DNA of 23,188 bases from a virus. This document shows positions 21,701 through 23,188 of this stretch, in pieces. The stretch spans positions 1 through 23,188 of the IMG/VR virus record IMGVR_UViG_3300010396_000103; one strand, given 5' to 3'. How positions within the stretch are numbered: the first letter of the stretch is position 1; every line of letters starts with the position of its first letter. The notes below the pieces were generated by a model. It was not told the DNA's origin, did no database searches, and saw only the letters and a list, made by a program, of their open reading frames with translations. The position numbers and the translations under genes are program-made.

Positions 21701-22362
21701 TGCCTATTCCTCAAAATATCATCCAGCGGGCGGCCGATTGTACGGTGAAGCAATTCATGCAATGCAGTTTCGACGCTAGGTATAGAGTGCTACTGATTGA
21801 CGGAGATGGCAGTGAAGACGACCTTAAAATGGCCTTCGAATACATCTATGCAGAGTATGTCGATTATTCCGATCTGTACCAATCCCAGGAATTCGAGATC
21901 GTTGCCTATATCAACTCACTTGACACTCGCATCCAGTTTATACACCGGTTTGTTGACTTACAGAGGAAGTTCATGGAGCAGTTTGATATTCCATTCTTGC
22001 CGGGCCTGGATATGATCAAAAGATATGGGCATCATCTATACTGGGATGCAAATTATATGGATCGGGATGCTTTCTTCAAAAAACTCTTTCAGATCGAAAT
22101 GAAGGAGAAAAAATACGATACAAAGGTTGACCAAAAAGTTAAGGAGTTGGTCGAATTGCGGAAAAAGAAAGTGCAAAAAGAGCACACCATTTTAGAGAGT
22201 CGCAAGGATTTCGTGACCATGCTTAACCGCCTTCAGCAGGCCCGTTTCGTTATCGACAAAGATAGAACGACCGTAGAAGAGCTCGCTCTCATCATAAAGG
22301 ATCAACGCGACCAGGTAGAGGAAGCTAAAATGCAGAACAAAATTAAAACGAACCGAAGATAA
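21700..22362 (+). CDS. hypothetical pre-tape-measure protein, coiled coil
   Basis: A 220-residue protein. The first 120 residues are helical with aromatic clusters (EYIYAEYVDYSDLYQSQEFE, FIHRFVDLQRKF); the second half is a lysine/glutamate coiled coil (VDQKVKELVELRKKKVQKEH). It stands where tail assembly chaperones are usually encoded, just before the tape measure. No slippery frameshift arrangement was found. Confidence 0.6.
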   Translation: MPIPQNIIQRAADCTVKQFMQCSFDARYRVLLIDGDGSEDDLKMAFEYIYAEYVDYSDLYQSQEFEIVAYINSLDTRIQFIHRFVDLQRKFMEQFDIPFLPGLDMIKRYGHHLYWDANYMDRDAFFKKLFQIEMKEKKYDTKVDQKVKELVELRKKKVQKEHTILESRKDFVTMLNRLQQARFVIDKDRTTVEELALIIKDQRDQVEEAKMQNKIKTNRR

Positions 22363-22364
22363 CC

Positions 22365-23188
22365 ATGCCGGCGCAAAATATCATAGAACTTGGGTTCAAT
22401 ATCGATGAACTGACAGCTGAAAAAAAGCAGGTGCTAGACTTGTTTGTGGACCTCTTCGGGAAGCTGAAGGAATACGATGGCACCAAGTTCAATCCGTTGG
22501 GAGGTGGGGGATTGGCCGATCTGAAAAAGTCGATCAATGACGGCGCTCAGGCAATGGGCGAATTCCAGGCGAAGGCTGCTCAATACAACCAGACTATAAC
22601 AGATCAGGTTGCCAAACATCAGGAGGCTAAGAAAGCCAGCGACGCGCTGGCGTCATCGCAAAAGACCAACGTAGCTGCTGCAGACGGTCAGGCTAAGTCT
22701 CAGGATCAGCTTCGACGTCTGGCAGCACAGAACAAAGTAGCAATGGAAGATCTCGCCGCAACAATCGGAAAGCTCAGAAGCGCCTATGCTGAGGGGAATA
22801 TTGCTGCCGAAGACTATGCAAAAAGGCTTGAGCCGCTACTTGCTCAACAATTATCCCTCAAGGTCGCCAACGGAGATGTTACAAAGACGCTTACTGTCTT
22901 GGAAAAACAATTTCAATCGGCCGCAGGGTCCACAGTGCAGCTTGAAAATCGGCTTAAGGAGCTTCAACATGTTTATGATAATCTATCCCCAGAAGGGAAA
23001 AATGCAGACGCAGGTAAAGCGCTGCTTAGTGAGATAAAAGATGTAGACGCCGCTTTCAAAGCTTTAAAGGGTGACACGGGTCGTTTTCAAGATAATGTCG
23101 GTAATTACGCGGGTTCCTTATCGCCGGCGTTTGCGGCAGTGAGAGAACAACTCGCAGCCATCAACTCCCAGATAGGCGCGATGGAACA
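22365..23188 (+). CDS. tape measure protein, amino-terminal part (runs off the window)
   Basis: From the ATG at 22365, two nt after the previous stop, the frame stays open to the window end: 274 full codons. The visible part is almost all helix: NIIELGFNIDELTAEKKQVL, then a Gln/Ala-rich coiled coil (QEAKKASDALASSQKTNVAA), then KVAMEDLAATIGKLRSAYAE and the segment VGNYAGSLSPAFAAV, which resembles the NVGNYAG motif I know from Bacteroidota tape-measure proteins. It would set tail length inside the tube. The carboxy part is outside the window. Confidence 0.75.
   Translation, partial: MPAQNIIELGFNIDELTAEKKQVLDLFVDLFGKLKEYDGTKFNPLGGGGLADLKKSINDGAQAMGEFQAKAAQYNQTITDQVAKHQEAKKASDALASSQKTNVAAADGQAKSQDQLRRLAAQNKVAMEDLAATIGKLRSAYAEGNIAAEDYAKRLEPLLAQQLSLKVANGDVTKTLTVLEKQFQSAAGSTVQLENRLKELQHVYDNLSPEGKNADAGKALLSEIKDVDAAFKALKGDTGRFQDNVGNYAGSLSPAFAAVREQLAAINSQIGAME

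Overview
The window reads as one contiguous piece of a tailed double-stranded DNA phage or prophage with an HK97-type head. Every supported gene is on the + strand. The host is most likely a member of the Bacteroidota. Starts lack clear Shine-Dalgarno sequences and are instead preceded by A/T-rich leaders (for example before 4249, 7599, 8168, 16160 and 20746). One good promoter, just before the terminase, has the Bacteroidota TTTG/TAnnTTTG form. Several protein families (the ELRxGN family, the stand-alone DnaA domain IV protein, the head and tail genes) also look like those of Bacteroidota phages. No integrase, lysis gene or tRNA is visible, so free phage and prophage cannot be told apart.

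Layout. (1) 1-4229 is a replication module: the 3' end of an unknown gene, a PD-(D/E)XK nuclease, a replisome-organizer-like protein whose gene carries iteron-like repeats and a purine-rich tract, a DnaB helicase, a second small nuclease, and a stand-alone DnaA domain IV DNA-binding protein. (2) 4249-6363 is DNA modification: an apparently intact but divergent C5-cytosine methyltransferase with an inserted zinc ribbon, then the amino-terminal remnant of a Dam-like adenine methyltransferase whose frame runs out into unrelated sequence. (3) 6404-11336 is an accessory region of small genes, many translationally coupled. It includes a LuxR-type HTH protein, an Xre-type HTH protein, a membrane-anchored coiled-coil protein, proteins sharing a WLxxxGF motif, and a SEC-C zinc protein. 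(4) 11349-13140 is packaging: a promoter with a perfect palindrome in its spacer, then small and large terminase. (5) 13141-13569 is a regulatory interval with a 23-bp dyad, a Com-like zinc-finger gene and a strong intrinsic terminator 11 nt before the portal ATG. (6) 13570-20994 covers head, neck and tail tube: portal, a 35-residue micro-gene, prohead protease with a zinc-ribbon tail, major capsid protein, two connector-region genes, a signal-peptide-bearing protein, a neck or tail-completion candidate, the probable tail tube and a small companion. (7) After another terminator-like hairpin, 21043-23188 holds pre-tape-measure genes and the start of the tape-measure gene, which runs off the window.

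How it fits together. The initiator, helicase and DnaA-like protein would start and drive phage replication; the nucleases may process branched DNA or attack host DNA; the methyltransferase would protect phage DNA. The terminase then packages DNA through the portal into a capsid matured by the protease. The least explained parts are the coupled accessory cassette (8168-10629), the regulatory signals around the terminase/portal boundary, the zinc-ribbon protease tail and the secreted protein inside the structural operon. All identifications come from reading motifs and gene order; no database search was run.
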